Assembly (NCBI GenBank): GCA_002358555.1
Contig: DEPC01000217.1
Span: 1-11,991, forward strand
DNA from: Hungatella sp. UBA3402
GTDB lineage: Bacteria; Bacillota; Clostridia; Lachnospirales; Lachnospiraceae
Reading direction: 5' to 3'
DNA: 11,991 nucleotides
A program made the position numbers and the translations under genes. The first letter of the stretch is position 1, and every line of letters begins with the position of its first letter. Shown piece after piece: positions 1 through 6,016 of this stretch. The notes under the pieces were generated by a model. It made no database searches and had not been told where the DNA came from. It saw nothing but the letters and a program-made list of their open reading frames with translations.

Positions 1-472
1 TAAAATTCTTTTCCTCTCCATTTATCCATACCCGTCTTGCAGTCTTGTCTATCTTTAGGCCACGAATCTCAATAATCTCATTATCTGGCATCCCACTTCC
101 AATCAGTCTTTCATATCTGGCCAGATGAGCTTTAACCCGTGCCACCATCTCACTTGGACTGAATGGCTTGGTTATGTAGTCATCAGCCCCTAATCCTAGC
201 CCCCGTATCTTGTCAATATCCTCTTTCTTGGCAGAAACCATGATAATAGGAGTATTCTTTTGCTCTCTCACCTTCCGGCAAATTTCAAATCCATCAACCC
301 CAGGAAGCATCAAATCTAAGATGAATAAATCATAATCTTCCTCCAAAGCTCTGGAAAGCCCTGCTCCTCCATCATTTTCAATCTCCACTTCAAAGCCACT
401 TAGTTCCAGATAATCTTTTTCCAACTCTGCTATGCTTTCTTCATCTTCAATGATTAAGATTCTCTTCATCAT
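1..472 (-). CDS. OmpR/PhoB-type response regulator, partial (C-terminus beyond window)
   Basis: This is the DNA-binding half of a two-component system; it should receive phosphate from the kinase encoded just upstream and control transcription. I read 157 residues from the sequence. The receiver domain spans about residues 3-120: acidic pair E9/D10 (IIEDEES), phospho-acceptor D53 (ILDLMLPG), switch S80 (VSAKKE) and the invariant lysine K102 (YITKPF). The start of the winged-helix output domain follows from about residue 130 (IIEIRGLKID, then RRVWINGEE), which places it in the OmpR family. The first ATG (472) lies 6 nt after AGGAGG (479-484); a second ATG at 469 is 9 nt away, so either could be used. 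The gene begins inside the last 26 bases of the kinase gene, so the two are translationally coupled. The target genes cannot be told from the sequence. Confidence 0.93.
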   Translation of the reverse strand, partial: MMKRILIIEDEESIAELEKDYLELSGFEVEIENDGGAGLSRALEEDYDLFILDLMLPGVDGFEICRKVREQKNTPIIMVSAKKEDIDKIRGLGLGADDYITKPFSPSEMVARVKAHLARYERLIGSGMPDNEIIEIRGLKIDKTARRVWINGEEKNF

Positions 473-1964
473 GTATAACCTCCTGGTATTTTCTTAGTAC
501 AAAATGAATCTCTGTTCCAATCCCTTCCTTGCTGGTAGCCCAAATTCTGCCTCCATGGTCCTCTATAATCTTGCGGACAATCGACAATCCGATGCCACTT
601 CCACCCTTAGAGGAATTGCGGGAAGAATCTGTGCGGTAAAATCGGTCAAAAATATTGGGCAAATCCTTGGCAGCAATCCCCCGCCCATTATCTTCAATCT
701 CCACCTGAATAAAGTCGCCTACATCTTTAATACGGATATTTAAAATCCCACGTTTTTTATCTAAATATTTCACAGAATTGCTGATGATATTGTTGACTAC
801 CCGTTTCATCTGCTCTGCATCTGCAATGACCACCACATCTTCATCTACATAATTAAAATATCCCAATTCAATATTATTGGAATCCAATTCCAACCCCACT
901 TCTTCGATACAATCCCGAAAATAGTTTGAAACATTGATTTTAGAAAATGTATATGGAATCTTGTTTGTGTCAATCTTAGAATAAAAAGTTAATTCATCAA
1001 TCAGGCGGTCCATATCATTAGCTTTATTATATATGGTACGAATATATTTTTCCAGCTTTTCAGGAGAAGATGCCACTCCATCTAAGATTCCCTCCACATA
1101 GCCTTTTATGGCAGTAATAGGTGTTTTTAAATCATGAGAAATATTACTGATGAGCTCCTTGCTCTCTTTGTCATATTGAACTTTTTCTTCGGTTGTCTCC
1201 TTTAAGCGGATGCGCATCTCCTCAAAATCTTGGCAAAGCTGGCTAATTTCATCATTATTATCCATCTCTACATCTAAAGTAAAGTCTAGATTCCCATTTT
1301 TAATCTCATTGGTCGCAATCTGAAGCTTATTTAGAGGTGCCAATAACGCTTTATACACCCAGCCAGTCAGTATCATCCCAGTCAGCATAAGAATCATAAT
1401 CCCAGAAAACAAAATCTCCACAAACATAGACTTTACTTCAGGAATGAAATCCCCTACACTTGATACAATAAACACAGTTCCTTCTTCATTGTCGCTGAAC
1501 CGAAAATCAACCTGTTTAATCAAGTTTTGAGTGTCACCATCTAAATAAATCCCTCCTTCAAAAGGAGTTGTCTCTGTCTCATCATAGTTGGGCAGATGAC
1601 GATAAATTTCAGAATTATCATACTCTGCACCAGAATAGATAAATTCATTGCCCTTTCTGACAATTAAATATGCATATTTTTCCTGCAATTCTCGGTTAAT
1701 TGTGTCTAAATAGGATTGATTTAGAAAGCTGTCAGGGTCCGTAGAAAGTTTTTCTTGAATGGCTTTCTGGCTGCTTCTAGTCAGACGATTAAATATCTGG
1801 AGAGTGTTACCAGAGAGAAGGTCTACCTGCTCTGTCAGATTATAAGATCTTCGGAATGCTTGCATCTGATAGTTGCTGAGAATACTGAAGGCCAGATAAA
1901 TCAGCAGTATTGGAACAACAGTTATAGTGATAAATGCAATTCCCAAACGGGTTTTGATTTTCAT
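447..1964 (-). CDS. Membrane sensor histidine kinase (HAMP-HisKA-HATPase)
   Basis: A sensor kinase of the inner membrane that autophosphorylates on histidine and passes the phosphate to the regulator encoded downstream. In the 505-residue product the order is: short cytoplasmic start, membrane segment about 8-29, extracytoplasmic sensor of about 150 residues, membrane segment about 181-202, HAMP linker about 203-258, HisKA with H277 in SHDLKTP, and the ATPase domain with N396 (NNIISNS), DNGRG 425-429, FDRFYR 439-444 and GGSGIG 454-459. All catalytic motifs are present. I chose the ATG at 1964 because MKIKTRLGIAF is a typical kinase start and AAAGG lies upstream; a GTG at 1994 with GAGG eight bases before it would add ten residues and cannot be excluded. 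The gene precedes and overlaps its regulator gene, the reverse of the commoner order. The signal sensed is unknown. Confidence 0.93.
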   Translation of the reverse strand: MKIKTRLGIAFITITVVPILLIYLAFSILSNYQMQAFRRSYNLTEQVDLLSGNTLQIFNRLTRSSQKAIQEKLSTDPDSFLNQSYLDTINRELQEKYAYLIVRKGNEFIYSGAEYDNSEIYRHLPNYDETETTPFEGGIYLDGDTQNLIKQVDFRFSDNEEGTVFIVSSVGDFIPEVKSMFVEILFSGIMILMLTGMILTGWVYKALLAPLNKLQIATNEIKNGNLDFTLDVEMDNNDEISQLCQDFEEMRIRLKETTEEKVQYDKESKELISNISHDLKTPITAIKGYVEGILDGVASSPEKLEKYIRTIYNKANDMDRLIDELTFYSKIDTNKIPYTFSKINVSNYFRDCIEEVGLELDSNNIELGYFNYVDEDVVVIADAEQMKRVVNNIISNSVKYLDKKRGILNIRIKDVGDFIQVEIEDNGRGIAAKDLPNIFDRFYRTDSSRNSSKGGSGIGLSIVRKIIEDHGGRIWATSKEGIGTEIHFVLRKYQEVIHDEENLNH

Positions 1965-2204
1965 GTCTGGTATCCTTTCCTCTAATATTCTCACTTAATA
2001 TGCCTCAAATACTTTTTTATTATATCATAATTCGCCAAGGCTATTTCTAAAATCATTCTAAATTTTCACAGATTGTCTTTAAAATATAGGATTTCCTCCA
2101 TTTTTTATGTATTTTTTTCATCTTTCATTGCCTACTGCACAATAATATATAGTCTTTCTTATATAGAAACAATATCTTTTCACTATCTTCTTCCATATTC
2201 CTGC

Positions 2205-2218
2205 ATTTCCTTGGAAAT
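2205..2218. promoter_or_regulatory. Short perfect palindrome upstream of the sigma-28 promoter
   Basis: ATTTCC and GGAAAT face each other across a 2-nt centre, giving a 14-base palindrome just 6 bases upstream of the -35 element of the promoter at 2225. It sits in the divergent region between the kinase gene and the plus-strand gene, so it could be an operator for either. The size is small enough to occur by chance in AT-rich DNA; the regulatory role is inference only. Confidence 0.25.
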
Positions 2219-2224
2219 CAAGGG

Positions 2225-2251
2225 TTATTTTTCCTTCTAATATGCCGATAT
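2225..2251 (+). promoter_or_regulatory. Sigma-28 (SigD/FliA-type) promoter
   Basis: TTATTTTT, 11 bases, then GCCGATAT. The known flagellar sigma-28 consensus is TAAAGTTT-N11-GCCGATAA; here the -10 matches 7 of 8 and the -35 matches 5 of 8, with exactly the consensus spacing. The predicted transcript would start near 2258 and reach the ATG at 2301 after about 43 bases. No good sigma-A promoter competes in the same place. This implies the downstream gene is switched on with late flagellar and chemotaxis genes. Confidence 0.65.
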
Positions 2252-2300
2252 AAAGTATATAGGTCTCTTTATAAAAAATATGTTCAAAAAGGAGGATTTT

Positions 2301-2912
2301 ATGAGAGTTGATGATTCATCTGTAAGGCTGTACAATCAGCAGGCACAGATCAAGTCTGTTTCTGCTTCTGCAGACAAAGTAGCAGAAATAGTTTCTTCAA
2401 ACACTGAAAAACAACCTGATGTAGACCGTGTTGAGATTAGCGCAGACGGCAAGGATGCTGTCAGCACAACAAAAATGAGTGATTCTGAGAGGGCTTCTCT
2501 AGTACAGAGCCTGAAAGATGATCTGAATAATCAGATGACTCGCTTTACCAACATGATGGTTCAGAACTTCCAGAAGCAGGGAATTAATTTCTCCATGGCT
2601 AATGGCGATGATTTCTGGAAGATGATGGCTAGCGGCAACTACACAGTAGATGCACAGACAAAGGCCGATGCACAGGCAGCTATCTCTGAAGACGGTTACT
2701 GGGGTGTTAAACAAACTTCCCAGAGAATCTTTGATTTTGCTGCTGCTTTAGCAGGCGATGATGTTGAGAAAATGGAACAATATCAGAAGGCAGTTGAAAA
2801 AGGCTTCAGTCAGGCAGAAGATGCTTGGGGTGGCTCTCTGCCATCTATCTGTGGTGACACAAAATCAGCCATCAATAAACTTTTTGATGACTACTATGCA
2901 GAGCACAAATAA
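2301..2912 (+). CDS. Uncharacterised, probably motility-regulon protein (DUF5610-like C-terminus)
   Basis: A 203-residue soluble protein with no signal peptide and no membrane segment. The first ~75 residues are polar and low in complexity, with many Ser, Ala, Asp and Gln, and contain DRVEISADGKDA, a phrase resembling linkers of flagellar-associated small proteins. The C-terminal half (about 120-203) carries EDGYWGVKQTSQRIFDFAAA and then alternating acidic and Lys-rich helices ending in a WGGSLP turn and FDDYY; I recall this block from uncharacterised proteins of motile bacteria (DUF5610-like), but could not check. The ATG at 2301 is preceded by AAGGAGG with a 5-nt gap, so the upstream ATG at 2280, whose reading frame runs through that binding site, is rejected. 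A sigma-28-type promoter drives it and a hairpin terminator follows 20 bases after the stop, so it is a single-gene unit. The function is unknown; a role in motility is inferred from the promoter. Confidence 0.85.
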   Translation: MRVDDSSVRLYNQQAQIKSVSASADKVAEIVSSNTEKQPDVDRVEISADGKDAVSTTKMSDSERASLVQSLKDDLNNQMTRFTNMMVQNFQKQGINFSMANGDDFWKMMASGNYTVDAQTKADAQAAISEDGYWGVKQTSQRIFDFAAALAGDDVEKMEQYQKAVEKGFSQAEDAWGGSLPSICGDTKSAINKLFDDYYAEHK

Positions 2913-2931
2913 ATTTTATACATGAATTTTA

Positions 2932-2985
2932 AGGGGCTGCTGTGCTGGGAGTTAAAAGATTCTCAGTGTAGCAGCCCCTGTTTTC
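2932..2985 (+). terminator. Rho-independent terminator after the sigma-28 gene
   Basis: A perfect 10-bp stem, AGGGGCTGCT (2932-2941) with AGCAGCCCCT (2970-2979), is continued inside by CTGGGAG pairing with TTCTCAG, then followed by GTTTTC. The T-run is short, so some read-through is possible. That matters because the next plus-strand gene starts only about 40 bases further on. Confidence 0.8.
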
Positions 2986-3019
2986 AGCCATGTTTGGCAA
3001 GGAGTTTCTATTAAATTTT

Positions 3020-4159
3020 ATGAATTCTCACTATATTCCACGCCTTATCTTAAAACAATTTGCTTTCAACAAAAAAATAAATATCTATAATCTAAATTCC
3101 AAAGATTTCATAACCATAAAATTGAAGCATGCCTTTTCAAAAGAAAATCTATATGATGAAGATTTAGAACAAGCGTTTGCTCAAAAATTGGAAGGCCCAT
3201 TTGGAGATATTTTAAATCATAAGCTTTTAAAAGGCGAACAGATATCTATCACTCGCAGCGAAAATCTTCTTATCCGAAAGTTCTTTATGATTCATACTTT
3301 AAGAGCTCCGATTATCAATCAAACCTGGGAACAAATGATTGAAAAGACAAAGTTGGAACAGCATCCTTCTGTCCAGCTTCATAGGTTGATGATGCATTTT
3401 TCTGAATATAAAAATCTATTTGAACAAGCTGTCCCTTCCAATAAAACGTATCTTTCTGATTTAAAAACTGCAATGTCTATTTCTTCACTGGAAGATATAG
3501 CAGCATCTGCCTCTAACGCCTCTGGTTCTCTCCGTTATGCTGCTAAACATGCCATAATAACAGTTATTGCTATATGGGACTGCTCTCACACAGGTCTAGA
3601 GTTCATTCTCCCAGAATTGCCAGGAATCAATATCATGGATAATGTTAGTATATCCTATAAATTGGAAGTATTGCTGGAATTAAAAGAACAAATGAAACAA
3701 AAAATGATGCCAGAATTTTTAGAAAAAGAGTTGGACAGACTTATTTATGGAAGCAGCCTATATGGGGAAAATTTTGGAATTTATCCTATTTCACCTACAA
3801 GGGCAATTATCTGCTTTTCTCCATATTTTAGAGCTTTTTTTCCTATTTTTGACCCTACAGGCTCTATTATAGTCTGCCCTGCTTTATTAAAGAAGGAACA
3901 GTTTAACCGTCATTTTTATGATACAATGCTTATGGAACTATTTGAACCATGTCATAATTATTTTAACCAGCATTACAAATATACAGTAAAATTTCTAACA
4001 GCAAAAGAAACCATGTACCTAAACAGTGTTCTTCTTAATATGGAAACGAGTCAGTTCGCTTTCCATGATTTTAATAAAATCAGAGACTCTTTTTGGTATT
4101 ATGACCATAAGATGACATTTGGATTAGAAAAGAGACATGATTTTTGTCATTTGGCTTAA
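3020..4159 (+). CDS. DUF4238-family protein
   Basis: A 379-residue soluble protein that opens with NSHYIPRLILKQFAFNKKIN and INIYNL, the signature start of DUF4238 proteins (usual form HYIPRFYLKNF, then a short strand describing 'IYVYD'). A helical middle follows (EDLEQAFAQKLEG, then SENLLIRKFFMIHTLRAPI, the family's 'all ... RTP' helix). The C-terminal third has a YPISPTRAIICFSP segment like the family's 'PLSP' strand. No membrane segment is seen. The function of the family is not established. I start at 3020 because the HYIPR motif follows at once; AAGGAG lies upstream but 15 bases away, and the ATG at 2990 has no binding site and falls right behind the terminator. The gene is visibly more AT-rich than the core genes here and has no clear promoter, suggesting horizontal gain or dependence on read-through from the gene before it. 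Confidence 0.8.
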   Translation: MNSHYIPRLILKQFAFNKKINIYNLNSKDFITIKLKHAFSKENLYDEDLEQAFAQKLEGPFGDILNHKLLKGEQISITRSENLLIRKFFMIHTLRAPIINQTWEQMIEKTKLEQHPSVQLHRLMMHFSEYKNLFEQAVPSNKTYLSDLKTAMSISSLEDIAASASNASGSLRYAAKHAIITVIAIWDCSHTGLEFILPELPGINIMDNVSISYKLEVLLELKEQMKQKMMPEFLEKELDRLIYGSSLYGENFGIYPISPTRAIICFSPYFRAFFPIFDPTGSIIVCPALLKKEQFNRHFYDTMLMELFEPCHNYFNQHYKYTVKFLTAKETMYLNSVLLNMETSQFAFHDFNKIRDSFWYYDHKMTFGLEKRHDFCHLA

Positions 4160-4169
4160 TAGGAATAGC

Positions 4170-4235
4170 ATCGGAATAGAAGCAGAGGAATATTATTGCC
4201 ATTCTACAATATCTGTTTAGTTTCTTCCGATTTTC
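4170..4235 (+). terminator. Possible terminator after the DUF4238 gene
   Basis: ATCGGAA (4170-4176) pairs with TTCCGAT (4225-4231), extended by AGAA with TTTC across one bulged base, and is followed by TTTTC. The loop is long (about 40 bases) but holds a small inner hairpin, ATATT with AATAT. It lies 10 bases after the stop codon. The long loop and short T-run make this uncertain. Confidence 0.35.
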
Positions 4236-4547
4236 ATATATTATTGGGGGGCAGGTTTAAACAAAAATTTTTTGTATGGCATACCCTATGAATCTACAAA
4301 ATATTGTATAATATTAAGATAAAAATATCTCTATATAGTGTATAGGCGTCTCTGGATATATTCCTTCTCGGAAAACACAATCATTGTATAAAGAGTATAC
4401 TGTTTCTATGATAATCTACATTTGGATTTTCTCCTTATTTGGTTTCATTCATTATATATAAAATCGAGTAGGAAAGATTTTCCCTATTCATCGAGTACCC
4501 CATGCCTCTCCTTAGTGGTATACTTCCTCTGCATGAGGTCCTGCACT
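4236..4547. other. Non-coding AT-rich stretch between convergent units
   Basis: The plus-strand DUF4238 unit and the minus-strand XRE unit converge here. I see no gene with family likeness, no RNA gene and no repeat array. A TATAAT occurs at about 4306-4311 on the plus strand, but no -35 box stands at the right distance. A 22-codon minus-strand reading frame (4435-4503) has a fair binding site but lies beyond the terminator of the gene upstream. Confidence 0.5.
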
Positions 4548-4571
4548 AAAAAACGGCTGCCAATGCAGCCG
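4548..4571 (-). terminator. Rho-independent terminator of the XRE-type gene
   Basis: On the minus strand CGGCTGC pairs perfectly with GCAGCCG (7 bp) around a 4-base loop, followed at once by six T (complement of 4548-4553). This is a textbook intrinsic terminator and lies 40 bases after the stop of the small regulator gene. Confidence 0.88.
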
Positions 4572-4580
4572 AATCTTAGA

Positions 4581-4610
4581 TGTATTAGCTTCTCTCAAAG
4601 AACCAATACA
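4581..4610 (-). other. Hairpin directly after the XRE stop codon
   Basis: On the minus strand TGTATT and AATACA form the outer arms of a 30-base inverted repeat; inside, GG-T/U pairs and CTT-type pairs extend it with one bulge. It begins on the base next to the stop codon and ends nine bases before the terminator. It has no T-run, so it could stabilise the mRNA 3' end or be a protein-binding dyad. Confidence 0.4.
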
Positions 4611-4814
4611 TTAGGACAACAGAAAAGAAATGCTGGTATTAAGAATTTCTGCAATGGCTGACAATGTCTCAAATGGTATCATCTTGCACTGCCCGCTACG
4701 GTAACGACTTACCTGGCGAGGAGACTTACCAATCGCTTCTGCTAAAGCTTCTATACTGACATTCTGCTCTTGGCAGAGCCTGCAGATATTATCTGCTATC
4801 CTGAATCTGTCCAT
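4611..4814 (-). CDS. Small XRE-type helix-turn-helix regulator
   Basis: A 67-residue protein that is almost entirely one Cro/C1-type helix-turn-helix domain. Residues about 7-64 give the five-helix pattern: IADNICRLCQEQN, then SIEALAEAIGKSPRQVSRYRSGQ (helices 2 and 3, with the usual 'lAe.iG.s...vsr...G' spacing), then IPFETLSAIAEILNTSISFLL. It has no ligand-binding or dimerisation extension, so it is either a minimal DNA-binding regulator or a control element left by a mobile element. AGGAGG stands 7 bases before the ATG, an excellent start. It lies 136 bases downstream of the Cys/His-rich gene on the same strand with no terminator found between them, so co-transcription is possible. Its operator is unknown; the short palindromes nearby are candidates. 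Confidence 0.87.
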   Translation of the reverse strand: MDRFRIADNICRLCQEQNVSIEALAEAIGKSPRQVSRYRSGQCKMIPFETLSAIAEILNTSISFLLS

Positions 4815-4950
4815 ATTCTCACCTCCTTCACCAAGTTTCCAAGGCTCCAGAGACGATATTTATATCACAGGGACAACAATAGAGATGTACTATTCAACAT
4901 TATATCAACTAATACATCTTTTCTCTTATTATTCAGCAAAACAAATTTTA

Positions 4951-5229
4951 TCAATAACAGCCATGATGTCCTCTATGGCAGGAGCTATATCTGGATACAG
5001 TTTCACAGGAATGGTCACAATATCCACTGCTATGTCCATATCCGCAGTATTCATGGTCATCATGATAATGACGTCCTGTTTCTGTACAGCCTTCTACTGT
5101 ACAAACTGGGCAGCTCGTATCCACCGCAACTGCCTGCCTGTGATGCCCATGGGCTGAAGCCGGAAACGCCACAAGCATAGCAGCCATTATACCAGCTACA
5201 CTAGCAGTGACAAATTTCTTCGTCCACAT
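4951..5229 (-). CDS. Exported Cys/His-rich small protein, likely metal-binding
   Basis: The product is 92 residues. Residues 1-26 form a signal peptide: WTKK, a hydrophobic core (VTASVAGIMAAMLVAF) and a PASA cleavage site. The predicted mature protein of 66 residues holds 8 Cys (40, 43, 48, 62, 71, 75, 84, 91) and 11 His (27, 29, 30, 54, 56, 59, 66, 73, 85, 88, 89). There is a CPVC pair, HYHDDHEYCGYGH, and CHRGHHGCY at the end. No lipobox, anchor or membrane segment is seen, so it is probably secreted. Cleavage after ASA would leave His-Gly-His-His at the N-terminus, an ATCUN-like Cu/Ni site. I know no characterised family for it; metal binding is inferred from composition. AAGGAGG stands 10 bases before the ATG, and a good sigma-A promoter (5334-5362) serves it. 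The XRE gene follows on the same strand. Overlapping plus-strand frames are shadows: only this one has a binding site and a signal peptide. Confidence 0.82.
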   Translation of the reverse strand: MWTKKFVTASVAGIMAAMLVAFPASAHGHHRQAVAVDTSCPVCTVEGCTETGRHYHDDHEYCGYGHSSGYCDHSCETVSRYSSCHRGHHGCY

Positions 5230-5263
5230 AATAATCTTTCCTCCTTAAATGAAATAGGTTAAC

Positions 5264-5318
5264 AAATTTACAGCAACTCGTACCTTCACAGAATGCAAGA
5301 ACATATTCCTGCAAATTT
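5264..5318 (-). promoter_or_regulatory. Inverted repeat in the leader of the Cys/His-rich gene
   Basis: In the transcript AAATTTGCAG (complement of 5309-5318) can pair with CTGTAAATTT (complement of 5264-5273) over 10 bp including one G-U, enclosing about 35 bases. It fills most of the roughly 98-base leader between the promoter and the ribosome binding site at 5240-5246. It could be an mRNA structure or a DNA operator; it matches no riboswitch class I recognise. Confidence 0.4.
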
Positions 5319-5333
5319 TCGTGTACTATTTTA

Positions 5334-5362
5334 ATTATAACAGTTAAATGATAAAAAGGCAA
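5334..5362 (-). promoter_or_regulatory. Sigma-A promoter of the Cys/His-rich gene
   Basis: On the minus strand TTGCCT, 17 bases, TATAAT, with TGT immediately before the -10 (extended -10). The spacing is ideal and the -10 perfect. The transcript would start near 5327, about 98 bases before the ATG. Confidence 0.75.
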
Positions 5363-5553
5363 TCCCTGGACAGGTTATGATTACATAAAAATCTGGTTGG
5401 TTCAATACCTAAATTTAAATACAAATCAAATATCCAGCAATTCCTCCAGCCTGTCATAATAGAGCCAAATATAATAATCCACTGTACTTATCTTTATCCC
5501 TTGGTTATCCTCTTTTATTATCGTTCCAGGTTTCTGATAAGATCTCTCCTTTA
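5363..5553. other. Non-coding stretch downstream of the broken antitoxin gene
   Basis: The place where a RelE/YafQ-type toxin gene would be expected. On the minus strand there is a good AGGAG just after the antitoxin frame but no start codon in range. One open stretch (about 5427-5520) would read as a short peptide ending RLEELLDI, but it has no start codon and matches nothing I know. No toxin motif, RNA gene or repeat is seen. Confidence 0.45.
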
Positions 5554-5774
5554 TTATGCTTCTGAAAAGCTGCTAATTCGTTTTGCTTCCTCCATAGCTT
5601 CAATCACTTCTGGTTTAAGCTCAGAATATTTTACTTCAAAAGGAATACCATTCTGTAAAATTACTTGTCTAGAAACATATCCAACAGATTAAGCCCTAAA
5701 CCCTCTAAAAGCTCTACAGCTTGTTTCTTTGTACTTTCGTCTATTCTAATTTGTGTTGGTGTAGTAGCCGCCAT
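5554..5774 (-). pseudogene. Broken RelB/DinJ-type antitoxin gene
   Basis: From the ATG at 5774 (AAGG upstream) the frame reads MAATTPTQIRIDESTKKQAV and then LLEGLGLNLLDMF, the ribbon-helix-helix start of a RelB/DinJ antitoxin; it then runs into a stop at 5661-5663. From about 5670 another frame continues the same protein: RQVILQNGIPFEVKY, then SELKPEVIEAMEEAKRIS, a normal RelB/DinJ C-terminal pattern. One lost base near 5668-5672 (CTAGA where CTAAGA would give LRQ) explains the shift; compared with the family form 'SDAVNMFLRQ', about four codons also seem to be missing. The usual length is 80-95 residues. No toxin gene is recognisable downstream. This looks like the decayed remnant of a toxin-antitoxin pair. 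Confidence 0.75.
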
Positions 5775-5927
5775 AATACATCCTTCTTTCATTTTTCTTT
5801 TATATTGCTACAATAAGTATACATTATCAATCAAATTTATAGGATATAAATTCTATTTTCCATCAGTATCATATAAGATTAAATATTTCTGCACTATTTC
5901 TATCTTTTGAAATCATGTGGCTGCAAT

Positions 5928-5977
5928 CCCATTGGCTTTAAACAATGGGTAGTTCATATCACCAACCGATTACCCAT
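5928..5977. other. Two overlapping, mutually exclusive inverted repeats
   Basis: CCCATTG (5928-5934) can pair with CAATGGG (5943-5949), while ATGGGTA (5945-5951) can pair with TACCCAT (5971-5977). The two 7-bp stems share bases 5945-5949, so only one can form at a time. It lies 40-90 bases after the DUF2752 stop and upstream of the broken antitoxin gene. There is no T-run, so it is not a simple terminator. The rest of 5775-6016 shows no gene. Confidence 0.35.
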
Positions 5978-6016
5978 GTTGGAAGCATTTACCAAATATG
6001 CTGCTCTTATCATATT

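Noticed and set aside
2280..2300. Upstream ATG of the sigma-28 gene
   Set aside because: Its first codons are the ribosome binding site of the ATG at 2301, and it has no site of its own.
4435..4503. 22-codon minus-strand reading frame with AAGGAG before its ATG
   Set aside because: It lies beyond a strong terminator, has no promoter I can see, and its sequence shows no signal, membrane or conserved pattern.
4770..5180. Plus-strand open frames opposite the Cys/His-rich gene and the XRE gene
   Set aside because: No binding sites; their odd compositions are the antisense of the His- and Cys-rich codons. The minus-strand frame has a promoter, binding site and signal peptide.
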